Part shown: in pieces, positions 1 to 7,120 of the stretch
Numbering within the stretch: position 1 is the stretch's first letter
Layout: every line of letters starts with the position of its first letter
Notes under the pieces: model-generated
Databases searched by the model: none
Told to the model about the DNA's origin: nothing
What the model saw: only the letters and a program-made list of their open reading frames with translations
Assembly (NCBI GenBank): GCA_013151315.1
Contig: JAADIN010000038.1
Location: 1 to 18,420 of the forward strand
Length of the DNA stretch: 18,420 nucleotides
Source of the DNA: Planctomycetota bacterium
GTDB taxonomy: Bacteria > Planctomycetota > Planctomycetia > Pirellulales > Lacipirellulaceae
Reading direction: 5' to 3'
Program-made: the position numbers and the translations under genes

Positions 1-217
1 CGTCTCATTCAAACATTCCGTAAGAGATAATGAAGGCTTTTTAGAGAAAAATTGACGATCACGCGGTTTCTCATGCCGTCTGGAACCGATTGTAAGGCCA
101 CGACTCCTTAAAAAAATTGCCAGTTTGAGCCGTAAGTCGTTAAAAACAAACGCTTTAGCGAAAGACCCAAGAAGGGGGCCGTTTTTCCGCAGAGAAAACC
201 GCCTACGGCTTTGGGAC

Positions 218-976
218 CTACTCAGGCTCCGATTCTGCCGCATTCCAGGCCGCCAGCTGGACACTTGGCCGGGGCGAGTCGTCCCTGGCAAAAAACAGCA
301 CATGCTGCCAGGGCATGCCATCAAACTGTCCCACCAGCTTGAAGCCGTTGGCTGTCAGCTCTTTCAGGGCCTGAGCTTGGCTCATCTTGTGCAACGGCTT
401 GATCGGTACCGTGGGATCCTCTTCCCGAAACTCGACCAACGCGACTCGCCCATGCGGATTCAAGCTCTTGCGAATCTCGCCAAGTACCTCACCAGGGTAC
501 GAAAGCTCGTGGTAGACGTCGACCATCAGCAGCCAATCGAGCTTATGGGCCTGCAGCCGCGAATCTTTTTCCGTCGCCAGGACCGGCTGAACATTGCCGA
601 TGCCTCTTGCCTTGCAGCGTGCATCAAGCAGGTCCAACATCTCCTGCTGAATATCGACCGCAAACACTTTTCCTTTGGGGCCAACCAAATGCGCCAAACG
701 GATCGCATAAAAACCATTGCCACAGCCATAATCACCCACCTGCTGTCCCGGCTTCAAATGCAACGCGTCGAGGAGCCTTTGAGGTTCTTCTTCTCGCTCG
801 CGAGAATTGCGGATCAACCAATCGGCCCCATGATAGGACATCGTTCGGGCGATTTGCCGCCCCATGTACCAGCCCGCCTTCTCGGCTACCTTTTCTTCGG
901 CGGCAAGATCGTGCGCACCGGAGGAGAGAATCGCAAATTCGATTCCTAGCAGGAGGAGAAGTGGCGAAAAACGCAT
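218..976 (-). CDS. Exported class I SAM-dependent methyltransferase
   Basis: Predicted methyltransferase with a Rossmann fold. The N-terminus (MRFSPLLLLLGIEFAILSSG) is a hydrophobic signal peptide or anchor ending near AHDLAAEE. SAM-binding motif I is visible as VGDYGCGNGFYAIRLA, followed by an acidic loop (VFAVDIQQEM) and a post-I/II region LDWLLMVDVYHEL. The segment WYMGRQIARTMSYHGADWL before the domain is, from memory, typical of a subgroup of exported methyltransferases; I could not check this. The open frame extends upstream to 1009, but the ATG at 976 is preferred because AAGGG lies six bases before it and the signal peptide begins there. The gene follows lpxI by 55 bp on the same strand and may be co-transcribed. 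The substrate is unknown. A SAM enzyme with an export signal is odd because SAM is cytoplasmic, so the segment may be a membrane anchor instead. Confidence 0.85.
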   Translation of the reverse strand: MRFSPLLLLLGIEFAILSSGAHDLAAEEKVAEKAGWYMGRQIARTMSYHGADWLIRNSREREEEPQRLLDALHLKPGQQVGDYGCGNGFYAIRLAHLVGPKGKVFAVDIQQEMLDLLDARCKARGIGNVQPVLATEKDSRLQAHKLDWLLMVDVYHELSYPGEVLGEIRKSLNPHGRVALVEFREEDPTVPIKPLHKMSQAQALKELTANGFKLVGQFDGMPWQHVLFFARDDSPRPSVQLAAWNAAESEPE

Positions 977-1031
977 GGAGAGCCCTTGCCAATGGAGTGA
1001 CGCCGGCATGGCGAACCGCTATTAGCTTAAC

Positions 1032-1946
1032 TCAAGCGACCGCCCGAGCGATAGCAGACGCATCCAGCGCCACGACCGAAATTTTTAGACGCTCGGCAAC
1101 GCGCCGGAACTTTTCCGAATCGAGCAAAATCGTGCGATCGGCTTCAATCGCCAAGACTTGGCCCCCCGCAGCGGCCAGCGATTCGAGGGTCATCGCACCA
1201 ACCGTAGGAACATCGAACCGCATGTCCTGACACGGTTTCGCCACCTTGACGACCGTGAATCCCCCGGACTTGCACAGTTCTCCCGCTCGGGCAATGCAAG
1301 CGTCGGTTCCTTCGATGGCTTCGATGGCCAGCACGGCCTGATTTTTGACACACACACTTTGCCCCACGTCGAGACCGCCCATCGCTTTGGCGATCTCCCA
1401 GCCAAAGGAAACGTCCCGCTGCTGCTTGCCTGTAAGACGTTTTCCAGCAATGGGTCCCGCTTTCACAAGTAACTCCGGTGCAAAGTCAGTGGCTGGTTCA
1501 AACGTGATGCCCTCTTTTTCAAATAGCGTGACGATGGTTCGCAGCAGGGTGTCATCTTTACGATCGCCACTGCCGCCAAAGAGCTGCGGGGAAAATGCGC
1601 AGGCGGTCTTCCAGTCGGGCCGATGCCTTAGCCACCAGCCCGGCTGGTAAAGCAGAACCTTATGAATCTTGCCAGCCATCGTGGCGCGGGTAACTCCTCG
1701 ACGCTGAAAACAACGGACTGCCCGACCGAGACTGCCCATGCCAATCCACTCGAAATGCTCACACAGATCGGCCAGCTTCGGATCGGCATGATCGCGAATT
1801 CCCACGCCAACCACGCTTTGACCTTGGCTCCGAATCGCTTCGGCTACGGTCAAAGGAAATCTCCCCCAACCTGCCAGCAGGCCAATCGGCCGATCGGAAT
1901 CGTCGGCAAATCTCGGAGGTCGAACGAGTGGGTATCGTAAAAACAT
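1032..1946 (-). CDS. lpxI: LpxI, UDP-2,3-diacylglucosamine pyrophosphatase
   Basis: LpxI family (DUF1009). It hydrolyses UDP-2,3-diacylglucosamine to lipid X and UMP in lipid A synthesis and replaces LpxH in many bacteria. The N-terminal motif IGLLAGWGRFPLTVAEAI, the central segment QAVLAIEAIEGTDACIARAG and the C-terminal segments VVKVAKPCQDMRFDVPTVG and GGQVLAIEADRTILLD are characteristic. The open frame extends to a GTG at 2000, giving 322 residues, but that codon and its leader lie inside an inverted repeat. The ATG at 1946 gives 304 residues, nearer the usual length of about 270-290, and is preferred. A GTG at 1973 is a third option. None has a convincing Shine-Dalgarno. It lies downstream of lpxD on the same strand, which fits a lipid A operon. 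Confidence 0.88.
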   Translation of the reverse strand: MFLRYPLVRPPRFADDSDRPIGLLAGWGRFPLTVAEAIRSQGQSVVGVGIRDHADPKLADLCEHFEWIGMGSLGRAVRCFQRRGVTRATMAGKIHKVLLYQPGWWLRHRPDWKTACAFSPQLFGGSGDRKDDTLLRTIVTLFEKEGITFEPATDFAPELLVKAGPIAGKRLTGKQQRDVSFGWEIAKAMGGLDVGQSVCVKNQAVLAIEAIEGTDACIARAGELCKSGGFTVVKVAKPCQDMRFDVPTVGAMTLESLAAAGGQVLAIEADRTILLDSEKFRRVAERLKISVVALDASAIARAVA

Positions 1947-1984
1947 GTCGAAGGCAAAGACAAAAGGCAGCACTTCATCCGAAG

Positions 1985-2132
1985 GCAGTAAATTAGCCAC
2001 AGATGAACGCAGATGAACACGGATTTTTGAATGGGTTCGGGGTTTCCTCGTAGTTTTTTTTCAGCAGACGAACTGACCGAAAGCCCTTTTTTATCTGGGT
2101 TTATCCGTGTTCATCTGTGGCTAATTTACTGC
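1985..2132. repeat. Long imperfect inverted repeat between lpxD and lpxI
   Basis: The arms at 1985-2024 and 2103-2132 are reverse complements over 30 bases. The left arm differs only by an extra 10 bases (2009-2018) that duplicate part of the neighbouring AGATGAAC unit. The core unit (GCCACAGATGAACACGGAT) resembles dispersed short repeats I recall from planctomycete and related genomes; I cannot search to confirm. The arms are separated by about 78 bases that contain a T-rich stretch at 2054-2061. The element covers most of the gap and reaches the alternative start codon of lpxI. A transcript could form a long hairpin, but there is no clear terminator. Confidence 0.85.
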
Positions 2133-2158
2133 ACTTGGCTGAAGTATTACGGCAAAAG

Positions 2159-3226
2159 TTAGGCTGCTTGCTCACCCGAAGGCTGCTCGGCGCTCTCGTC
2201 AAGCCGTTGCTGCAACTCCTTGATCTGGCGTTGCAGCTTGCGGAACTCTTTGCGCATCTCGGGCAATTTTGAGGTGGCAACCATTTGCAACTTCTGTCGG
2301 TGGATCGGTATCGCTGGTTGGCCAAGCATGACCTCTCCGTCGCCCACGGGAAACGAAACGCCCGCCTTCGAACAGATGACCGCCTCTTTGCCAATCTCGA
2401 CATGGTCGCGAATCCCCGCCTGCCCTGCCATCACCACATGGTCGCCAATCGAGGCGCTCCCGCCGATACCCACCTGGGCACAAACGAGATTGTGTTTGCC
2501 AAGCCGGCAATTGTGCCCCACCTGGACCAAGTTATCAATTTTCGTCCCCTCGCCAATCACCGTTGGCCCGTAGGTGCCGCGATCCACGGTCGAACCGGCG
2601 CCAATCTCGACCTCGGCGCCAAGCTGAACATAGCCCAACTGGGCCGACAGTTGATGTTTTCCTTCGTTCTCACGATAGCCAAAGCCGAAGGCACCAAGCA
2701 CCACGCCTGCATGAATGATCGAGCGATCTCCGACGCAAGTGTTTTCGTAGAGAACCGCGTTGGGATAAATCTCCACTCCCGCACCGATCACACAGCCGGC
2801 CATGATATGCACGCCGCTGTGAATGGTCGAACCGCGACCCACAACCACCTCGTCGCCGAGCGTCGCCAAGGGATGGACATCGACGTCGTCTGCTAGCTGG
2901 GCCGTGGAGCTGATAATCGCTTGGCTGCTAATTCCTGAACGAAGCCGGTCACGGGTAGGATGAAAGTGAGTCACAACGCGCGCAAACGCGGCATGGACGT
3001 CGTCAACGACGATTGTGGGTTTGTCTTCACAAGAGACGTCTGCCGAGACGATTGCTGCCGCGGCCGCCGATTCGCCGAGTAACCGAGCGCGCGCCGAACT
3101 ATCAGCAAGAGTGATCTGTCCTGCTTCGGCAACTTCAAGCGTAGCGGCCCCTGAGATCGGTGTCGTCGGTTCGCCTTCGAGACGACCATTCACCAGTTCA
3201 GCCAGGTCGGCTAGCGGGGTCGACAT
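2159..3226 (-). CDS. lpxD: LpxD, UDP-3-O-acylglucosamine N-acyltransferase
   Basis: Transfers a 3-hydroxyacyl chain from acyl-ACP to the 2-amino group of UDP-3-O-acylglucosamine, the third step of lipid A synthesis, in the cytoplasm. The N-terminal uridine-binding domain covers about residues 1-100. A left-handed beta-helix of hexapeptide repeats follows at about 105-310 (for example ATLGDEVVVGRGSTIHSGVH). The catalytic histidine is His238 in DNLVQVGHNCRLG, matching His239 of the E. coli enzyme. The C-terminus is a charged coiled coil (REMRKEFRKLQRQIKELQQ). At 355 residues it is close to the family norm (about 340). The ATG at 3226 has a strong ribosome site, GGAAGGGA, seven bases upstream. 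It is first in a minus-strand group with lpxI. I see no clear promoter. Confidence 0.95.
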   Translation of the reverse strand: MSTPLADLAELVNGRLEGEPTTPISGAATLEVAEAGQITLADSSARARLLGESAAAAAIVSADVSCEDKPTIVVDDVHAAFARVVTHFHPTRDRLRSGISSQAIISSTAQLADDVDVHPLATLGDEVVVGRGSTIHSGVHIMAGCVIGAGVEIYPNAVLYENTCVGDRSIIHAGVVLGAFGFGYRENEGKHQLSAQLGYVQLGAEVEIGAGSTVDRGTYGPTVIGEGTKIDNLVQVGHNCRLGKHNLVCAQVGIGGSASIGDHVVMAGQAGIRDHVEIGKEAVICSKAGVSFPVGDGEVMLGQPAIPIHRQKLQMVATSKLPEMRKEFRKLQRQIKELQQRLDESAEQPSGEQAA

Positions 3227-3285
3227 TCAAAAATCCCTTCCATCCATGGAAACTGTCAAGCAGAGCAAGAGCCCGTGGTAAGACG

Positions 3286-3327
3286 AGTGCTTTGTCACAT
3301 CCCACTTCCAAGAGTTGTCAAAGCACT
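3286..3327. repeat. 9-bp inverted repeat upstream of lpxD
   Basis: AGTGCTTTG (3286-3294) is matched by its perfect reverse complement CAAAGCACT (3319-3327) with a 24-base loop. It lies 60-100 bases upstream of the lpxD start codon. It could be a transcription-factor site or a leader hairpin. There is no T-tract, so a terminator is unlikely. Confidence 0.35.
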
Positions 3328-3642
3328 AGCCTCGCCGACGGGTGCGTGAATCGTACCGCCACCCTCCCCCAACCAGCAAGAGCAGATCGTCAATCGGGCT
3401 TTGTCGAGGGGGGCGTCACAAATACAGGCGGGAATTCCCGTCGGTCGATGATAGCATCGCCCTGTTTTCCTTATTTTCCACCCATTGGCAAGGAGGCCAA
3501 CGAGGAGCGAGACCTTGGATTAATCGTTGTTCGAGTCCCTCATTGCTCTCAGGAAGAAATTCAGGTTTGCTCCACAAATAGCCGCAATCTGCCAGAAACA
3601 GCCGTGAAGCGGACCGATCGTCTGAGCAGCGGCCCGCCCCGG

Positions 3643-3670
3643 TCGACTTAGCCAGAAAAATTGCTATACT
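3643..3670 (+). promoter_or_regulatory. Putative sigma70-type promoter for the small basic ORF
   Basis: The -10 box TATACT (3665-3670) matches TATAAT at five of six positions. The -35 box TCGACT (3643-3648) matches TTGACA at four of six. The spacer is 16 bases. Transcription would start near 3677, leaving a leader of about 57 bases before the TTG start. Confidence 0.4.
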
Positions 3671-3733
3671 GCCAGATTCAACCTCGCGGAGAGGTTCGCC
3701 GTTCGTTAATTCAGTCAAGTCGTGGAGATTGCT

Positions 3734-3841
3734 TTGGGTACGAAAAAGACAGGCAAGGGTCGTCGTAAGGTCGGTCAAAAAAAGCGCCGTATGCGGGCAA
3801 AATTCGCCATCGCAAGAAATAAGCTTTTCGCGGACAGCTAG
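3734..3841 (+). CDS. Small highly basic protein, possibly frameshifted
   Basis: A 35-residue ORF starting at TTG, with a strong ribosome site (GGAG, 3724-3727) six bases upstream and a plausible promoter 64 bases before that. The product begins MGTKKTGKGRRKVGQKKRR and about 40% of residues are Lys or Arg, like small ribosomal or nucleic-acid-binding proteins. After residue 22 the zero frame changes character (FAIARNKLFADS). One extra A in the A-run at 3799-3802 would instead give the strongly basic tail KIRHRKK and a TAA at 3820-3822, a product of 29 residues. I think this shorter form is the native one and that a base is missing here, but I could not check. It converges on the ABC permease gene with a 4-bp gap. 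Function unknown. Confidence 0.6.
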   Translation: MGTKKTGKGRRKVGQKKRRMRAKFAIARNKLFADS

Positions 3842-3845
3842 TCGC

Positions 3846-4670
3846 TCAACCTTTGATCCCCGTGGTCGTAACGCCTCGGACGAATGCGCGTTGCGCGAAA
3901 AAGAAAAGCAGCACCATGGGCAGCGTGAACAACACGGCTGCTGCCAGCAGTAAGTGCGTCTCGCTAGAGTGAGCACTGACAAACTGCTCCAGTCCGTAGG
4001 CCAACGGAAATCTCTTGGGATCGTTCAGGTAGAGCAGCGGACCGCCGTAGTCATTCCACGCTGCGATCGTTTCGAGCAGCGCCACGGTTGCCAGGGCAGG
4101 GCGGGCGAGCGGCAGCATGACCCGCCAGAGCACGCCCAGCTCGCTACAGCCATCGACGCGGGCCGCGTCGATCATTTCTTGCGGCACCGTCAGAAAAAAC
4201 TGTCGCAGCAAGAAAATGTAAAACGCTTCGCCGAAAAATTTGGGAAGCACCAGCGCCCAGAGCGAATCGTAAAGGCCCAACTCGCGAATCACGAGGAACC
4301 GAGGAATCATCGTCACCTGCCAGGGGAGAAGCATCGTGGCGATTAGCAGCCCGAATACCAAATCGCGCCCCGGCCATCGTAATCGCGAAAAACCGTAGGC
4401 GACCAGCGAGCAGGAAAAGAGCGTTCCCGCGACGCTGCCCAGGCACAAGACGACCGAATTGCCCAGGTAACGCAGGAAGGGAATTGCTTGGACCGCTTCG
4501 GCGTAGTTTCCCCAGCGCCACGGGCGAGGCCACCACGAGTAAGGTGCTGCGGCGATTTGTTCGGGACTTTTTAGTGAGGAAAGTACCATCCAGACGATGG
4601 GTGCCGCCAAGAGGGTTGTCACGAACAGTAGCCATAATTGAGCTAGGCGGGGAGGGCGATCAATGTTCAT
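3846..4670 (-). CDS. Carbohydrate ABC transporter permease (MalG/UgpE type)
   Basis: Inner-membrane permease of a CUT1-type sugar importer, 274 residues. About six membrane segments are visible, starting with LAQLWLLFVTTLLAAPIVWM. The cytoplasmic EAA loop that contacts the ATPase is recognisable as MIDAARVDGCSELGVLWRVM followed by LPLARPALATV. The C-terminus FVRGVTTTGIKG resembles the usual VxGLTAGAVKG ending. The frame is open as far as 4973, but the ATG at 4670 (MNIDRPPRLAQ) is the sensible start because the first membrane helix follows directly. It overlaps the end of the binding-protein gene by 11 bases, which suggests translational coupling. Confidence 0.9.
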   Translation of the reverse strand: MNIDRPPRLAQLWLLFVTTLLAAPIVWMVLSSLKSPEQIAAAPYSWWPRPWRWGNYAEAVQAIPFLRYLGNSVVLCLGSVAGTLFSCSLVAYGFSRLRWPGRDLVFGLLIATMLLPWQVTMIPRFLVIRELGLYDSLWALVLPKFFGEAFYIFLLRQFFLTVPQEMIDAARVDGCSELGVLWRVMLPLARPALATVALLETIAAWNDYGGPLLYLNDPKRFPLAYGLEQFVSAHSSETHLLLAAAVLFTLPMVLLFFFAQRAFVRGVTTTGIKG

Positions 4671-5994
4671 CGAGCACCTCTTGGAGTCGTTGGCGTACTC
4701 GGGCAGCCGCTTGCTGCAAGGTGGTAGCTGGGTCGGCACCTCGATAAAGCACTTCTTGGGCGGCTTGCACCACCTCGTGATAGTAGAGCGACGCGACGGG
4801 CAACGAGGGCACCGGGATTTGGTCGGGGCTGGAAGCAAGGCGGACAAAAGTTTTGAGCAGCGGCCACCGCTCGAGTGCTTGTTGGTAAGCTTGCTGGTCG
4901 ACGACTTGTTGGGAAGCGGGAATCCAACCCCCTGCCGCACAAGCAGCAGCCGCTTCGGCTTCGTGGCCGTCAAAACCCGTCCAAAACTTCATGAACTGCC
5001 AAGCACCCTGTTTGTGGCGAGCGCGGCTCGGCACGACAAAAAAATTGCCGTTCACCCAACCGGCATTTTTTTCCGCCGGGCGGAGCTGGAAGAGGAATGG
5101 TTGCAAAGACGTCAAGCGGCTTGGCTTCGGCAATGTCGCGCACGCGCCATTGCCCGTCCATGACCACCGCGTACCGGCGGTCGGCGAGCAGCGGAAACGC
5201 CGCCCCCGTAAGTGCTTGTTCTCCCGAACGGAATGCCGCGAGCTCGCTAGGCCCATAACGACGACGGTAGTCGGCCATCCAAGTGAGCGCTGCAACAATC
5301 TCCGGCGAGTCGACCGCCTTTCCGCCAAGCCCCTCGCTTGCGGGTTCGCAAAACGGCCTCCAAACACAACCCCCCATGCCCACAATCGTCGCGGATCGGG
5401 CAGGTACCCCATCCGCCGCCGCCCCGCTGCGTCACCCGACGGAGCAATCGTTTCCGCAATAACGTCCAGGTCGCCGGTTGTTTCAGGCAGGCCCAATCCG
5501 TGTTCGGCCAGCAGCGTCGTATTGCAGTACAACGCCCGGATATCGAGGCCGTTGCACAGGGCATAGAGCCGCTCGTCGTAGGTGCCCAATTGGCGAGCAG
5601 CGGGAAAGAGCCACGCGTCAAGCCGTTTTAATTCGTCGGCGGTTGCCAATTCGTCGAGCGGAGTGAGCACGCCCCGATGAGCCCAATCGGCCACGATCGG
5701 GTCGTCGTGATTCAGCAAGTCGGGCGGGTCGCCGCCGGCGACGCTGAGGAAGAATTTGAGATCAAGATTTGAGCCCGGCATCGCGATCGCACGAACGGTG
5801 TACTGCCGTTGCGACGCGTTGAATTGCTCGACGATCTTTTCAACAATCGGCCGATCTCGTCCGCCCCAAAAATGCCAAAAAACGATTTCTTCACGAGCAT
5901 TAGAAGTTTGGGGCGTATCGGCAGCATCAATCGCCATGAGCACAAAGAGTGTGGCGAGTAGGATCGCGCTGGTTAGTAATTTTCGAGTCGTCAT
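4660..5994 (-). CDS. Extracellular sugar-binding protein, two compensating frameshifts
   Basis: Family 1 periplasmic solute-binding protein for the flanking permeases. The signal peptide MTTRKLLTSAILLATLFVLM ends near AIDA, with no lipobox cysteine. The mature protein opens with EEIVFWHFWGGRDRPIVEKI, typical of the family. The region read from about 5330 down to 5074 is out of frame: as written it gives Arg-rich nonsense, while the -1 frame gives sensible protein (AVDSPEIVAALTWMADYRRR and PLLADRRYAVVMDGQWRV). One more C in the C-run at 5330-5333 and one fewer T in the T-run at 5067-5073 would restore a single continuous frame. A GTG start at 6006 is possible but lies inside a repeat; the ATG at 5994 is preferred. 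If the frameshifts are real, about 85 central residues are scrambled and the protein is probably non-functional. Confidence 0.85.
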   Translation of the reverse strand: MTTRKLLTSAILLATLFVLMAIDAADTPQTSNAREEIVFWHFWGGRDRPIVEKIVEQFNASQRQYTVRAIAMPGSNLDLKFFLSVAGGDPPDLLNHDDPIVADWAHRGVLTPLDELATADELKRLDAWLFPAARQLGTYDERLYALCNGLDIRALYCNTTLLAEHGLGLPETTGDLDVIAETIAPSGDAAGRRRMGYLPDPRRLWAWGVVFGGRFANPQARGLAERRSTRRRLLQRSLGWPTTVVVMGLASSRHSVRENKHLRGRRFRCSPTAGTRWSWTGNGACATLPKPSRLTSLQPFLFQLRPAEKNAGWVNGNFFVVPSRARHKQGAWQFMKFWTGFDGHEAEAAAACAAGGWIPASQQVVDQQAYQQALERWPLLKTFVRLASSPDQIPVPSLPVASLYYHEVVQAAQEVLYRGADPATTLQQAAARVRQRLQEVLDEH

Positions 5995-6004
5995 TCGTTT
6001 TTTC

Positions 6005-6059
6005 ACTCCGGCGATCTGTCAGATCGCGGCTATTCTCCTGTCCGCCTCGCGGCTATTTT
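6005..6059 (+). repeat. Dispersed palindromic repeat, copy 1
   Basis: Copy of the window's main repeat. The 30-base core (6005-6034) contains GCGATCTGTCAGATCGC at 6011-6027, an 8+8 bp palindrome around one central base. A related half-unit follows (GCCTCGCGGCTATT, 6044-6057). It lies between the first permease and the binding-protein gene. On the minus strand it supplies a GGAG sequence 11 bases before the binding-protein ATG. Confidence 0.9.
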
Positions 6060-6065
6060 CTTACT

Positions 6066-6095
6066 TCCGCAATCCGAATTCCGAATTCCGCATTC
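6066..6095. repeat. Short tandem-like GAATTCC repeat
   Basis: Overlapping units of AATCCGAATTCCGAATTCCG run directly into the stop codon of the permease gene. This low-complexity block is distinct from the palindromic repeat next to it and probably belongs to another dispersed intergenic repeat family. Confidence 0.55.
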
Positions 6096-7023
6096 AAATA
6101 ACCCAGTGGCGTGAGGTTCGGAATAGCCATGTGGTTATCAACATCACCAGCACAAATAGCACCCATGCCATGGCCGAGGCGTAGCCCATGTCGAGATCCT
6201 TAAATGCGGTCAGAAATAAATGTAACGAAAGTGTTAGCGTCGAACCCGCCGGGTCGCCCTGCCCGTCGCTCACCAGATAAATTTGCGTGAATGCCTGCAC
6301 CGATTGGATGAGCCCCATGACGACATTAAAGAATATCACCGGCGTAAGCATCGGGAGGGTGATGTGCCTGAACTGGCGTAAACGTCCCGCACCGTCGAGT
6401 TCGGCGGCCTCGTAAAGCCCCTTCGGGACATCCGCCAACGCGGCCAGATAGATGACCAGCAGATTTCCAATTCCCCAGAGGCTCATCAGTACCAATCCAT
6501 CTTTCGAGCCCAAGATGCGCCCCGCATGATCGCCGGGCCAAGCCGGGGGCCAAGCAGCAGCGCTGGTGCTTTGAAACCAACCCTGAGACGAGAGACCGAC
6601 CGATTCCAAAACTCCGTTGACCAAGCCTTGCTGCGGATCGAGTAACCCCATCCACAGCACGGCCGCCGCGACCGTGGGCACGACCGTCGGCAGGAAACAG
6701 AGCATCCGGTAAAGAGCTCGGCCACGTACTTGCCAGGTGAGCGAAACTGCAAGCGCGATTCCTAATACCACCGAGAGCCCGACGCTGGTGAGGGCGTAGT
6801 AAGCCGTGTTGGCGAGGGCCCTCGAAAAAGGGCCGCCGCTGGCCAATTCGCTCGCCAGACGGCGATAGTTACTCAAACCGACCCAGCGGGGCTCGCTCAG
6901 CAAATCGTAATCGCAAAAACTCCAGTAGAACGAAGCGCAGAAGGGATACAGCGTGAGCACGAAGAAACCAATCAGCCAGGGGCCGATCATGGCAATGCCG
7001 AGCTGGAGTTCGCGACGCTGCAT
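6094..7023 (-). CDS. Carbohydrate ABC transporter permease (MalF/UgpA type)
   Basis: Inner-membrane permease of a CUT1-type sugar importer, 309 residues. The first helix is visible as GPWLIGFFVLTLYPFCASFY, and about five more hydrophobic segments follow. The EAA loop that docks the ATPase is clear: GLYEAAELDGAGRLRQFRHI followed by TLPMLTPVIFF. It is the first gene of a minus-strand set followed by a binding protein and a second permease. No ATPase gene is present, so the importer probably borrows a shared MsmK/UgpC-type ATPase encoded elsewhere. The ATG at 7023 lies at one end of an inverted repeat whose other end holds the start of the divergent acylase gene. No Shine-Dalgarno is visible. 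Confidence 0.92.
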   Translation of the reverse strand: MQRRELQLGIAMIGPWLIGFFVLTLYPFCASFYWSFCDYDLLSEPRWVGLSNYRRLASELASGGPFSRALANTAYYALTSVGLSVVLGIALAVSLTWQVRGRALYRMLCFLPTVVPTVAAAVLWMGLLDPQQGLVNGVLESVGLSSQGWFQSTSAAAWPPAWPGDHAGRILGSKDGLVLMSLWGIGNLLVIYLAALADVPKGLYEAAELDGAGRLRQFRHITLPMLTPVIFFNVVMGLIQSVQAFTQIYLVSDGQGDPAGSTLTLSLHLFLTAFKDLDMGYASAMAWVLFVLVMLITTWLFRTSRHWVI

Positions 7024-7120
7024 AGGGAGGCTGTAGTCCGAAGGCGGTAGGCTGTAGGATGGGGGAGTCTTTCCTCATAAAACCTACCGTCTCAAGCCTA
7101 AAGCCTCCAGCCTCTCTATG
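7021..7120. repeat. Inverted repeat spanning two divergent start codons
   Basis: CATAGGGAGGCTG (7021-7033) and CAGCCTCTCTATG (7108-7120) are inverted copies with one mismatch. Each includes the start codon of a divergent gene. A second nested pair is CGGTAGG (7045-7051) and CCTACCG (7083-7089). Other units of the AGGCTGTAG/GCCTAAAGCCT type fill the gap. The promoters of both genes must lie in or overlap this repeat. Confidence 0.7.

Larger units (their letters stand above)
3227..3733. other. Gene-free stretch upstream of lpxD
   Basis: About 500 bases between the divergent lpxD and the small basic ORF. The open frames crossing it resemble no protein I know and have no ribosome site. It contains an inverted repeat (AGTGCTTTG at 3286-3294 and CAAAGCACT at 3319-3327), a short hairpin (TTGGC/GCCAA, 3485-3500) and the promoter for the small ORF. 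It presumably also holds the lpxD promoter, which I could not place. Confidence 0.5.

Noticed and set aside
141..165. Possible terminator after the methyltransferase (CGCTTTAGCG beside an A/T-rich run)
   Set aside because: The stem is only 3-4 bp with a tiny loop, too weak for a terminator despite the T-run on the minus strand.
125..949. Long plus-strand open frame opposite the methyltransferase
   Set aside because: It is antisense to a gene with clear SAM-binding motifs and a ribosome site. Its product (many Arg, Gln and Leu, no domain) resembles nothing and has no ribosome site.
3485..3500. Hairpin with AAGGAG in its loop that could hide a ribosome site
   Set aside because: No start codon with an open frame follows at a suitable distance on the plus strand, so it is probably chance.
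4671..4973. N-terminal extension of the second permease
   Set aside because: These residues overlap the end of the binding-protein gene in another frame and are low-complexity. The first membrane helix directly follows the ATG at 4670.
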